From NCBI RefSeq assembly GCF_014648915.1, contig NZ_BMSA01000004.1:336539-400538 (forward strand): DNA of 64,000 bases, in the 5' to 3' direction. The position numbers were made by a program, and so were the translations under genes. The notes beneath the pieces are model-generated. The model had not been told where the DNA came from and ran no database searches. It saw only the letters and a program-made list of their open reading frames with translations. The DNA is from Streptomyces phaeofaciens (GTDB lineage Bacteria > Actinomycetota > Actinomycetes > Streptomycetales > Streptomycetaceae). This document shows, one piece after another, positions 1 through 7,030 of this stretch. Within the stretch, counting starts at the first letter, position 1, and each line of letters starts with the position of its first letter.

Positions 1-1190
1 ACCCGCCCGACGCCCTCCCGGCGGCCGACGGCGCCCTGGTCCGCAGCGAACCGCTCCCCCTCGCGCTGAGCCTGCCCGGCATCGACGGCCCGCTCCCCGG
101 CCGGGCGACCCGCCTGATGTACAAGTCCACGGACTCCACCGGCCGGCCCGTGGCCGTCACCGGCGCCTACCTCGAACCCACGGCCGCCTGGAAGGGCGCC
201 GGCGCACGGCCGCTGATCGCGGTGGCGCCGGGCACCATGGGCCAGGGCGACCAGTGCGCCGCCTCCCTCGGCCTCGAACACCCGCTCCTCGTCAACGGCC
301 AGACCCTGTCCGTCGGTTACGAGGACCTGGCGATCTACCGCATGCTCGCCCGGGGCATCGCCGTCGTCGTCACCGACTACGCCGGACTGGGCGCGACGGA
401 CCGGCTGCACACCTACGTCAACCGGGTCGACGAGGCGCACGCCGTGCTCGACGCCGTACGCGCCGCCCGCTCCCTGGACGGTACGTCGCTCACGGCCGCC
501 TCCCGGGTGGCGCTGTTCGGCTACAGCCAGGGCGGCGGGGCGACGGCCGCCGCCGCGGAGCTCCAGCCCTCCTACGCCCCCGACGTCCCCCTCGCCGGGA
601 CCTACGCCGGGGCACCGCCCGCCGATCTGGCCGCCGTCACCCGGGCCATCGACGGCAGCGACCTGGCCGGGGCGCTGGGCTGGTCGGTCAACGGCTTCCT
701 CCAGTCCGACCCCGCGCTGGAACCGATCGCCGACGCGCACCTCAACGCGACCGGGCGCGCGGCGCTGAAGGACCTGTCCACGATGTGCGTGGGCGACGCC
801 CTGCTCGCCTACAACTCGGCGCGCAGCACGTCCTGGACCAAGGACGGGCGGTCCCTCAACGACGTCATCGCCTCGGAGCCGGCCCTGAAGGCGTTCCTGG
901 AGGACCAGCGCATCGGCACGATCGCACCCGCGTCGCCGGTCCGGCTGGCCACCGGCACCGCCGACGACCTCGTGCCCCACGCCCAGGCGCGGGCGCTCGC
1001 CGTCGCCTGGTGCGCCAAGGGCGCGGACGTCACCTACAAACCGGTGATCCTGCCGAGTCTCGGCCGGGCGCTGATCAACCACTTCATGCCGCTGCTCACC
1101 GACCAGGGCGACGCGATCTCCTGGCTGGCCGACCGGCTGAACGGCAGGCCCGCGGGCTCCACCTGCGCGACCCTTCCCCTGCGGCCCTGA
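1..1190 (+). CDS. Secretory lipase-family alpha/beta hydrolase (5' end outside window)
   Basis: The reading frame is open from base 3 through the window edge, so the start and signal peptide lie upstream. An internal ATG at 117 is not needed as a start because the same frame continues in coding style before it. The protein matches secretory (fungal LIP-type) lipases: a VVTDYAGLG segment, then the nucleophile elbow GYSQGGGA, and a late ASPVRLATGTADDLVP stretch holding the acid residue, followed by a histidine near the C terminus (LINHFMP). Likely role: extracellular hydrolysis of acylglycerols or other esters. The fold call is firm; the substrate is inferred. Confidence 0.85.
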   Translation, partial: PPDALPAADGALVRSEPLPLALSLPGIDGPLPGRATRLMYKSTDSTGRPVAVTGAYLEPTAAWKGAGARPLIAVAPGTMGQGDQCAASLGLEHPLLVNGQTLSVGYEDLAIYRMLARGIAVVVTDYAGLGATDRLHTYVNRVDEAHAVLDAVRAARSLDGTSLTAASRVALFGYSQGGGATAAAAELQPSYAPDVPLAGTYAGAPPADLAAVTRAIDGSDLAGALGWSVNGFLQSDPALEPIADAHLNATGRAALKDLSTMCVGDALLAYNSARSTSWTKDGRSLNDVIASEPALKAFLEDQRIGTIAPASPVRLATGTADDLVPHAQARALAVAWCAKGADVTYKPVILPSLGRALINHFMPLLTDQGDAISWLADRLNGRPAGSTCATLPLRP

Positions 1191-1247
1191 CGGCGCGGCG
1201 CGGTGGAGGCGGGCGGCCTCCACCGCGCCGGGCCTACGGTGGACACC

Positions 1248-1793
1248 ATGACCGAGGTGGAAGTGGTGCAGTTGCTGGTGTCCGCGTCGCACCGGTTCGC
1301 CGGGCGGCCCGCGGACGGCCCGTCGGCGGGTCCGGACGACGAGCCGGTGCGAGAGGTGCGGGTGCGGGCCGGCCTCGGGCTGGTCGGGGACCGCTACTTC
1401 GGCCGCCCCGCGCACCGCGACGCCGCCGTGACCCTGATGTCCGAGGAGAACCTGCCCCGGGACATCAACGCCTCGGCCGGACTGCGGGAGACCCGCCGGA
1501 ACATCCTGCTGCGGGGCGTCGACGTCGACTCCCTGGTCGGCTCGACGATCGTGCTGGACACCGGAGCCGGTCCGGTCGCGTTCGCCGTGAACCGTCCGGC
1601 GCGGCCCTGCGCCTGGATGGACGTCACCGTCGGACCGGGGGCGCAGCGCGCCCTGCGCGCGAAGGGCGGCGTGCGGTGCACCCCGCTGTCGGACGGAGTC
1701 CTCTCGGTCGGCCGGGCGACGTTCGCCGTGGTCGAGGCGCCGCCGGTCCCGGCGCGGGAGACCTCGCGGGACACGCGGGACGTCACAGCCTGA
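1248..1793 (+). CDS. MOSC domain protein
   Basis: About 181 residues, close to the size of single-domain MOSC proteins (molybdenum cofactor sulfurase C-terminal family). Family-like features are GDRYFGRPAHRDAAVTLMS, an E-N-L segment, then RRNILLRGVDVDSLVG and a late CTPLSDGVLSVG motif. MOSC proteins bind pyranopterin or handle sulfur for Mo enzymes; the substrate here is unknown. I start at the ATG at 1248 rather than the in-frame GTG at 1203 because a TANNNT box (TACGGT, 1235-1240) sits seven bases before it, as expected for a leaderless transcript. The 3' end overlaps the convergent gene by 11 bases. Confidence 0.8.
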   Translation: MTEVEVVQLLVSASHRFAGRPADGPSAGPDDEPVREVRVRAGLGLVGDRYFGRPAHRDAAVTLMSEENLPRDINASAGLRETRRNILLRGVDVDSLVGSTIVLDTGAGPVAFAVNRPARPCAWMDVTVGPGAQRALRAKGGVRCTPLSDGVLSVGRATFAVVEAPPVPARETSRDTRDVTA

Positions 1794-2226
1794 GGCGGGC
1801 GACGACCCGTTTGCCGACCGCTTCCCGCATCGCGTCGAACTCGTCCGCCACGGCCTTGACGATCTCCAGGCCGTGCCGGCCCACGCGCGCCGGATCCGGA
1901 TCACAGGGCCGCGGCAGGGCCGGGTCGCTGTCCCACACCACGATCTCCACGGCCGGGCCGGCGACGCGCAGCCGGAGCAGGACCGGGCCGGGGGCGTGCC
2001 GCAGGGCGTTGGTCACCAGTTCGCTCACCACGAGCCGCGCGAGGTCCACGATCCGGGCCGGCACGGACCGTCCGTCCCGGCGCCGGACCCCGGTGAGGAA
2101 GTCCCCGGTGAGACCCCGCGCCCGGGCGATGCAGCCGTCCTCGCCGTCCAGGGCCACCGTCGCCTCGACCAAGGCGCCGGCGGGCGGTGCCTGCTGCCTT
2201 CGGGCCGTCCGCGCTTCCCCGTTCAT
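1783..2226 (-). CDS. ATP-binding anti-sigma-factor-like protein (HATPase, RsbW type)
   Basis: A 147-residue single HATPase domain of the type common in Streptomyces as anti-sigma or regulatory kinases. The N box is clear (ARLVVSELVTNALRHA, about residues 63-78), followed by the G1-like VVWDSDP and GRHGLEIVKAVAD. It likely binds ATP and phosphorylates or sequesters a partner; no anti-anti-sigma gene adjoins it. The ATG at 2226 overlaps the stop of an eight-codon leader ORF (2223-2249) that looks like a duplicated copy of this gene's own beginning, so translation may be coupled to it. Confidence 0.8.
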   Translation of the reverse strand: MNGEARTARRQQAPPAGALVEATVALDGEDGCIARARGLTGDFLTGVRRRDGRSVPARIVDLARLVVSELVTNALRHAPGPVLLRLRVAGPAVEIVVWDSDPALPRPCDPDPARVGRHGLEIVKAVADEFDAMREAVGKRVVARLRL

Positions 2227-2249
2227 GGCGTCCGCACTTCCCCGTTCAT
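2223..2249 (-). CDS. Possible eight-codon leader ORF created by duplication of the downstream gene's start
   Basis: On the minus strand the ATG at 2249 reads MNGEVRTP and ends in a TGA sharing ATGA with the start of the ATP-binding protein, which itself begins MNGEARTA. The two starts are 23 bases apart and their first roughly 20 bases are nearly identical. The GGGGAAG inside the first copy also sits where a ribosome binding site for the second would be. Whether the peptide is made is unknown; duplication and overlap are directly visible. Confidence 0.4.
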   Translation of the reverse strand: MNGEVRTP

Positions 2250-2270
2250 AAGGGCGCGACTACCCGCGAA

Positions 2271-2345
2271 CCGGACCCTTACGCCCGGACTCCTACGTCC
2301 CGGAACCCCTACGTCCCGGACTCCCGCGCCCCGGACCCCTGCGCC
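2271..2345. repeat. Degenerate tandem repeat, five units of 14-16 bp
   Basis: Five consecutive units begin CCGGA and end in TACG or GCGC: 2271-2284, 2285-2299, 2300-2315, 2316-2330 and 2331-2345. They cover the last codons of the membrane protein gene and the spacer after it. Because the period is close to 15, the repeat is read as a low-complexity C-terminal tail in that protein. Confidence 0.7.
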
Positions 2346-2860
2346 CCTGCCGTCCCTGACGTCCCGCCCACGGGTGCCTCGCTCGGACCGCTGTCCCGGG
2401 CCTGCGCCGACGGCCGGCGGGCCCGCACGTACCGGGCCGCGGCCGCCAGCCCGGCGGCCACGACGGCGAAGCCGACGGTGAGCAGGTTCCACCACGCGTA
2501 GGTACCGCTGCTCGGGTAGGTCGTGCCGTCGTCGCGTACGCAGTCGAAGCGCGGCGGCACATAGGAGGCACGGTGGCCGACCAGGTGCTCGACGGTGTCG
2601 CGCGGGAAGCCGTCCCGGCAGGCGTGGGCGGGCGAGGAGTCCGCGCCGGACCGGGTGTCGTGCACGTTGTACGCCACGGCTCCGGCCGCCATCAGGTAGA
2701 GGCCGAGCGCTCCCGCGGCGGTCATCGCCGCGAACCAGCGCAACTGCCGTGCCCTGCCCGGGCGCCGGCCGGGCAGGGCGAGGGAGACCAGCTTGACGAC
2801 GATCGCGACGCACCACACGGGAGTCGCGAGCAGCGTCACCATGGCCAGGAGGACCAACAC
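2309..2860 (-). CDS. Membrane protein of unknown function, three predicted TM segments
   Basis: Not recognised. With the GTG at 2860 the protein has 183 residues: hydrophobic segments at about 1-29, 42-63 and 121-142, with a loop between the second and third containing two cysteines (HACRDGF and RFDCVRDDG) that could form a disulfide if the loop is extracytoplasmic. The C-terminal tail is Gly/Ser/Ala rich and overlaps a tandem repeat. I prefer 2860 because AGAAGG lies about 12 bases upstream; the frame also opens upstream to 2947 without clear coding character. Confidence 0.6.
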   Translation of the reverse strand: MLVLLAMVTLLATPVWCVAIVVKLVSLALPGRRPGRARQLRWFAAMTAAGALGLYLMAAGAVAYNVHDTRSGADSSPAHACRDGFPRDTVEHLVGHRASYVPPRFDCVRDDGTTYPSSGTYAWWNLLTVGFAVVAAGLAAAARYVRARRPSAQARDSGPSEAPVGGTSGTAGAQGSGARESGT

Positions 2861-2986
2861 GGCTGGGGCTCGCCTTCTGTCGTGGACCGGACGGCACTCG
2901 CCGATCCTGGACGCAGGAACGCGCCCCAGCCGTGACGGAGGCCACACCAGGCGTCACAGGCACGTCACAGTGACGCGCCCTGCCCC

Positions 2987-3826
2987 TCAGCCGATGTGGT
3001 AGCTGTCGCCGTAGACCTTCCAGTCCAGCGGCGGGTTGAGGTCGAGGTTGCCGTTGCGCAGGAAGACGCGCTGGGCGGTGTCGACGCGGCTGGTGTCGCT
3101 GTGGGCCTCCTCCTGTTGCATCGCCCAGACCCTCGCGTCCAGGAAGGCGTTCAGGTACGTCGTCTCGTTGCCTCCCTGGGCCGGCGGCTTCGCCCTGTTC
3201 AGCGCGCGCTTGCGGATGTTGCGGAAGCTGGTGGGGTCGGAGCCGTCGCCGTGCATGACGATGGCGTCGTAGTAGATGAACTGGCCCAGGGTGCGCAGTC
3301 CGTCGGTCGTGCCCTGGCGGACGGCCGGGTTGAAGTAGACGCGGTCGCGCTCGTCGTTCTGCGCCTGCTGGAACGCGGTGTCCTGGGCGGCCCGGCGCCA
3401 GTCCCGGGGGTAGTTGGGGTCGAGTCCGGCGTGGGAGTCGGTGCCGTCGACCGCGCGCAGGGCGGGCAGGTACTTGGCGAGGACGTTCCCGGGCTTGCGG
3501 TCGGCGTAGAGCTGGACGAGGTCGAGCATGTCGCCGGTGCCGGAGCAGAAGCCGATGATGCCGGCGGTGTAGCCGCGGCCGTCTCCGATGTCCTCGATGT
3601 ACTGGTACTGGGCCTTCCAGTCGAGCGAGGAGTTCTCCGCGCTCGACACCAGCTTCATGGCGATCTCCTTCTTCGCCGGGTCGTCGAGCCCCCGGGCGGC
3701 GGCGGTGCCGGCCGTCGCGGGGGAGGAACCGAGGAGAGGGACGGCCGCCAGGGCACCGGCGACGGTGAGGAAGGTACGGCGGGAGGCGGGGGCGGGGCCG
3801 TCCGCCGCCCGGAATATGTGCACCAC
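2987..3826 (-). CDS. csn: Secreted chitosanase, glycoside hydrolase family 46
   Basis: Hydrolyses beta-1,4 linkages in chitosan outside the cell. The N terminus carries a twin-arginine signal (SRRTFLTVAG) and an Ala-rich cleavage region ending near residue 45. The GH46 core begins LDDPAKKEIAMKLVSSAENS; the general acid is Glu64 of SSAENS and the second catalytic residue is Asp82 of EDIGDGRGYT, with the 18-residue spacing known from Streptomyces chitosanases. Total length (279 residues) fits the family. I start at GTG 3826, preceded by GGAG; the longer frame to 3967 would run through tandem non-triplet repeats and is unlikely. Regulation is suggested by the palindrome at 3975-3993. Confidence 0.93.
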   Translation of the reverse strand: MVHIFRAADGPAPASRRTFLTVAGALAAVPLLGSSPATAGTAAARGLDDPAKKEIAMKLVSSAENSSLDWKAQYQYIEDIGDGRGYTAGIIGFCSGTGDMLDLVQLYADRKPGNVLAKYLPALRAVDGTDSHAGLDPNYPRDWRRAAQDTAFQQAQNDERDRVYFNPAVRQGTTDGLRTLGQFIYYDAIVMHGDGSDPTSFRNIRKRALNRAKPPAQGGNETTYLNAFLDARVWAMQQEEAHSDTSRVDTAQRVFLRNGNLDLNPPLDWKVYGDSYHIG

Positions 3827-3864
3827 AGTGGCTCCAGGTGAGGAGTGGGGGGTGGGGTGTCTCT

Positions 3865-3928
3865 GTGCTGCGGAACTGTTGTGCTGCGGATCTGTTGTGT
3901 CGCTGAACCGTTGTGCCGCGGACCGTGC
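3865..3928. repeat. Four tandem 16-bp repeats in the chitosanase leader
   Basis: Units at 3865-3880, 3881-3896, 3897-3912 and 3913-3928 follow the consensus GTGCTGCGGAACTGTT with one to five changes each. The period is 16, not a multiple of three, so this is untranslated leader rather than coding sequence. It lies between the putative operator and the chitosanase start. Confidence 0.8.
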
Positions 3929-3974
3929 GGCGAGCCGGCGCTGGGCGCCGTCGCCGCGGATCCGCACCGCAACT

Positions 3975-3993
3975 GACAGGAAAGTTTCCTATC
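3975..3993. promoter_or_regulatory. Palindromic operator upstream of the chitosanase gene (CsnR-box-like)
   Basis: The core AGGAAAGTTTCCT (3978-3990) is a perfect palindrome around a central G, and the arms extend to GA/TC at 3975-3976 and 3992-3993. From memory it resembles the palindromes bound by the ROK-family repressor CsnR upstream of actinomycete chitosanase genes; I could not check this against a database. No ROK gene is in the window. Confidence 0.65.
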
Positions 3994-4029
3994 AAGTACG
4001 GAGCGCAGAAGTCACCCCATCGGAGCCAG

Positions 4030-4049
4030 GTTCGTACGATCGAACGAAC
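4030..4049. promoter_or_regulatory. Inverted repeat GTTCGT-N8-ACGAAC
   Basis: Six-base arms at 4030-4035 and 4044-4049 lie between the stop of the small gene at 4079 and the chitosanase operator. It could be a weak terminator for the upstream gene or a second regulator site for the chitosanase gene. Confidence 0.35.
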
Positions 4050-4078
4050 GTGCCGCGCCTTCGCCGGGCCGGGTGCCG

Positions 4079-4351
4079 TCAGGGCGTGCCCGGCGTGTCC
4101 CCCCGCCAGTCGAAGCGGCGGCCGTCGACGCCGCGCCGTACGTACAGGGCGCGCCCGCCGGGGCCGTAGCGGCCTATCTCCGTGGTCAGCGCCACCTCGC
4201 GCAGGTCGTGCTCGCCGCGGTCGGTGACGTCCAGGAGCAGACCGTCGAGCGGGCCGCCCACCAGTTCGGCGTACGCGCGGTCCGGGCGGGGTCCCGCGTC
4301 GTCGTGATCGGCGCCGTAGACCCGGCCCCGCAAGAACTCAGCCTCGTCCAT
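4079..4351 (-). CDS. Small protein of unknown function
   Basis: Not recognised. From the ATG at 4351 it is 90 residues, acidic in its first half (MDEAEFLRGRVYGADHDDAG) with a central YAELVGGPLDGLLLDVTD segment and a C-terminal YVRRGVDGRRFDWRGD. The frame is open upstream to 4474 and a GTG at 4375 is possible; none has a convincing ribosome site. Codon bias is normal for the genome. No transmembrane or signal sequence. It is divergent from the Mrr-like gene. Confidence 0.55.
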   Translation of the reverse strand: MDEAEFLRGRVYGADHDDAGPRPDRAYAELVGGPLDGLLLDVTDRGEHDLREVALTTEIGRYGPGGRALYVRRGVDGRRFDWRGDTPGTP

Positions 4352-4507
4352 GACCAGCAGCTTCGCATCCGCCACTGACAACGGCGCCCGGCGGCGGGCG
4401 GAGGCGGCAGGGGGCGCACGGAGGCGTTTGCCGAATCGCGTCCGCCACAGCGGGTATTCCGTTCCTACGCGCACATCACCGCGTACGGGGTGGGGGGGCC
4501 GACCCGG

Positions 4508-5215
4508 ATGGCAGGCAGACGGAGGCGGGCGCGAGCGCTAGAGGGCGAGTCGGCGCGGGCACGGCGGAAGCGGACGGTGAGCGAGTTACGGGCGGCGGGG
4601 CGTGCCGGGCCGGGGCTGTCCGAGGTGCTGCCCCAGCTCGCCGTGCTGGTGGTGGCCGGCTGCGGCGCGGTCGTGGGGCTCGCGTTCGTCGCCCGCGCCC
4701 ACGGCGGCCTGGCGTGCGCCCTGCTCGTCGTCGCGTCGGCGGTCGTCGTCGCGGTGGCGCGTCGGCGGAACCGGCTGCCCGCCCGGCGGCGCGGCGGGCA
4801 CTACACGCCCGAGGAGCTGGCGGAGCTGGACATGCCGGCGCTGGTGGTCGCCGTTGGCCGGATGCTGCGCCGGGACGGCTGGCGGGTGCTCCCGCCGCCC
4901 CGGCACGACACCTTCCATCTCTTCGCCCGGGACGGCCGGGGGCGGCTGCTCGACGTGGCGTTCCGGCCGGTGGCCGAGCCGCTGCCGGACGAGGAGGCGG
5001 CCTGTTCCTGCCGCCGTCCACGGGTGCGGGCACGGGCCGGTCCCCCGCTGCGGCTGGTCGTCCACCGGGGCACGTTCACCCACCGCGACGAGGTGTGGGC
5101 CGCGCGCGAGGGCCACACGTTCCTCATCGACGGGCCCCGGCTGCGGCTCTGGGCGCGGGGCACCTCGCTGGCGCAGCTGGTGACCGGCGCGGCCGCGGCG
5201 CCCCCGCGCACCTGA
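4508..5215 (+). CDS. Membrane-anchored Mrr/restriction-endonuclease-like protein
   Basis: About 235 residues: a basic N terminus, two adjacent hydrophobic segments (about residues 42-63 and 68-87), then a soluble domain starting YTPEELAELDMPALVVAVGRMLRRDGW. The C-terminal part has the layout of Mrr_cat/nuclease-like domains (DGW...LLDVAF), but the expected D-QxK active-site motif is not obvious, so catalysis is uncertain. The start at 4508 is chosen over GTG 4490; both are possible. The gene is monocistronic and convergent with the ABC importer, stops 3 bases apart. Confidence 0.6.
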   Translation: MAGRRRRARALEGESARARRKRTVSELRAAGRAGPGLSEVLPQLAVLVVAGCGAVVGLAFVARAHGGLACALLVVASAVVVAVARRRNRLPARRRGGHYTPEELAELDMPALVVAVGRMLRRDGWRVLPPPRHDTFHLFARDGRGRLLDVAFRPVAEPLPDEEAACSCRRPRVRARAGPPLRLVVHRGTFTHRDEVWAAREGHTFLIDGPRLRLWARGTSLAQLVTGAAAAPPRT

Positions 5216-5218
5216 CCC

Positions 5219-6238
5219 TCAGGACGCTCGGCCGGCCTGCGGCACGGTCCGCAGGTAGGCGGCGAGACGGGCGATCGCCGACGGATTGCGGGGGCTCTCG
5301 ACCAGGTCGACGTAGTCGAGGACGAAGATCCGGCGGTGCTTGACGGCGGACACGCCGCGCAGCGGGGCGTAGGAGAGGAGGAAGTCCTTCTTCCGCTCGG
5401 CGCTCACGTCCCCGTAGTCGCAGATCACGATGACGTCCGGGTCGCGCGCGACGACGGTCTCCCAGCCGACGGTCGTCCAGGAGTCCTGGACGTCGTGCAG
5501 GACGTTGGTGCCGCCGGCCTCGCTGATGATCTGCTCGGGGGCGGCGAAGCGGCCGGAGGTGAAGGGCTGGTCCTGGCCGCTGTCGTAGAGGAACACCCGG
5601 GGCCGGTCACCGGCGGCGGGGGCCTCGGCCCGCACCTCGCCGATCCGCTTCTTGAAGCCGGCGATCAGCGCCGCCGCGCGCTCCTCGACGCCGAAGAGCC
5701 TGCCGAGATTGGTGAGGTCGGTGTAGAGGGCGTCGAGGGGCGGCATGATGCCGCGCGAGGAGTCGGTGCGGCCGTTGCGGCAGGACTCGGTGAGGACGTA
5801 CGAGGGGACGCCGAGCTTCTTCAGGGCGTCCGGGGTGAAGCCCCCGTCCTCGCGGAAGCCGTAGTTCCAGCCGGCGAAGACCAGGTCGGCGCGGGCGTCG
5901 AGGACGTTCTCCTTGGTGAGCTGGTCCTTCGACAGCCACGGCACCTCGTCGTAGCCGTCCTTCCAGGGCACGCCGCTCAGATCGCCCTTGTCGTCGGGCA
6001 TGGCGAAGCCGGCCATGCGGTCCTCCAGGCCGAGCGCGAACATCAGCTCGGTGATGCCGACGTCGTTGGTGACGACGCGTTCGGGGACCTTGTCGTAGGT
6101 GACCTTCTTGCCGCAGTTGGTGAGGGTGACGGACTTCGCGTCGGCGGTCGGGGACGTTTCGACGGTGGCGCCGCACCCGGTGGCCGTGAGGGCGAGGGCG
6201 AGGACGGCGGCCGGAACGAGGGAACGCGGGACGGGCAC
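5219..6238 (-). CDS. ABC importer substrate-binding lipoprotein (corrinoid / 'F420-0' type)
   Basis: Extracytoplasmic binding protein of the BtuF/FepB fold (339 residues). The N terminus is a lipoprotein signal with lipobox LTATGC, Cys22. The PERVVTNDVGITELMFALGL and ADLVFAGWNYGF segments are typical of the periplasmic binding domain. It is the third gene of a riboswitch-headed operon (permease, ATPase, binding protein). Proteins of this subgroup are often annotated as F420-0 binding proteins, but the leader here points to cobalamin-type substrates. The gene begins 9 bases after the ATPase gene ends. Confidence 0.82.
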   Translation of the reverse strand: MPVPRSLVPAAVLALALTATGCGATVETSPTADAKSVTLTNCGKKVTYDKVPERVVTNDVGITELMFALGLEDRMAGFAMPDDKGDLSGVPWKDGYDEVPWLSKDQLTKENVLDARADLVFAGWNYGFREDGGFTPDALKKLGVPSYVLTESCRNGRTDSSRGIMPPLDALYTDLTNLGRLFGVEERAAALIAGFKKRIGEVRAEAPAAGDRPRVFLYDSGQDQPFTSGRFAAPEQIISEAGGTNVLHDVQDSWTTVGWETVVARDPDVIVICDYGDVSAERKKDFLLSYAPLRGVSAVKHRRIFVLDYVDLVESPRNPSAIARLAAYLRTVPQAGRAS

Positions 6239-6247
6239 GGAGGATCC

Positions 6248-7006
6248 TTACGGGAGCAGGTCGAACAGGAGCTGGACGGTCCCGGTGACGGGGTGGCGTA
6301 CGGGATGGCCGTGGACGCCGAACACCTCGGCGAGCAGGGCCGGTCGCAGCACCTCGTGCGGGGTGCCGGTGGCGACGATCCGGCCGTCGGCGATCACGTA
6401 CAGCAGATCGCAGTGGGCGGCGGCGAGGTTGAGGTCGTGCAGGGCGGCGAGCGCGGTCGTGCCGCTGCGGCGGACCAGGGAGAGGATCTCCAACTGGTGG
6501 GCGATGTCCAGGTGGTTGGTGGGCTCGTCGAGGACGAGGACACGCGGCTGCTGGGCCAGTGCGCGGGCGATGAGCACCCGTTGCCGCTCCCCGCCGGACA
6601 GGGCGAGGAAGCCGCGGCCGGCGAGGTGGGCGACGCCGGTGCTGTCCATGGCCCGGGCGCAGATCTCGGCGTCGGACCGGGCGGTGCGGTCGCGGTGGGG
6701 CAGCCGGCCCATGGCGACGACCTCGGCGACGGTGAAGTCGAACTCGGCCGAGGACTCCTGCGGGAGGGCCGCGAGGACGCGTGCGGCGGCCCGGGGCGGC
6801 AGGGCGTGCAGATCGTCGCCGTCGGCCCGGATCGTGCCCGCGGCGGGGCGCAGGGCGCGGTAGACGCACCGCAGCAGGGTGGACTTGCCGCTGCCGTTGG
6901 GGCCGACGAGTCCGACGAACCGTCCGTCGGGCACGCTCAGCCGGATGTCGTCGACGATCCGGGCGCCGGCCGCTTCGACCGTCACGGCGTCGAGGTCAAG
7001 ACGCAT
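6248..7006 (-). CDS. ABC importer ATP-binding protein (BtuD/FecE-like)
   Basis: Complete nucleotide-binding domain of 252 residues. Walker A is GPNGSGKST, the signature is LSGGERQRV, Walker B is VLVLDEPTNHLD, and the switch His lies in LAALHDLNLA. It energises uptake through the permease encoded just upstream. The ATG at 7006 is preceded by GGAGG at short distance, and it lies about 25 bases past the permease stop, consistent with one transcript from the riboswitch. Confidence 0.9.
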   Translation of the reverse strand: MRLDLDAVTVEAAGARIVDDIRLSVPDGRFVGLVGPNGSGKSTLLRCVYRALRPAAGTIRADGDDLHALPPRAAARVLAALPQESSAEFDFTVAEVVAMGRLPHRDRTARSDAEICARAMDSTGVAHLAGRGFLALSGGERQRVLIARALAQQPRVLVLDEPTNHLDIAHQLEILSLVRRSGTTALAALHDLNLAAAHCDLLYVIADGRIVATGTPHEVLRPALLAEVFGVHGHPVRHPVTGTVQLLFDLLP

Positions 7007-7030
7007 GGTGTCCTCCGGGACGGGTCATGG

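Noticed and set aside
3827..3967. N-terminal extension of the chitosanase to an ATG at 3967
   Set aside because: It would run through 16-bp tandem repeats that do not keep the codon phase, and the Tat signal peptide begins after the GTG at 3826.
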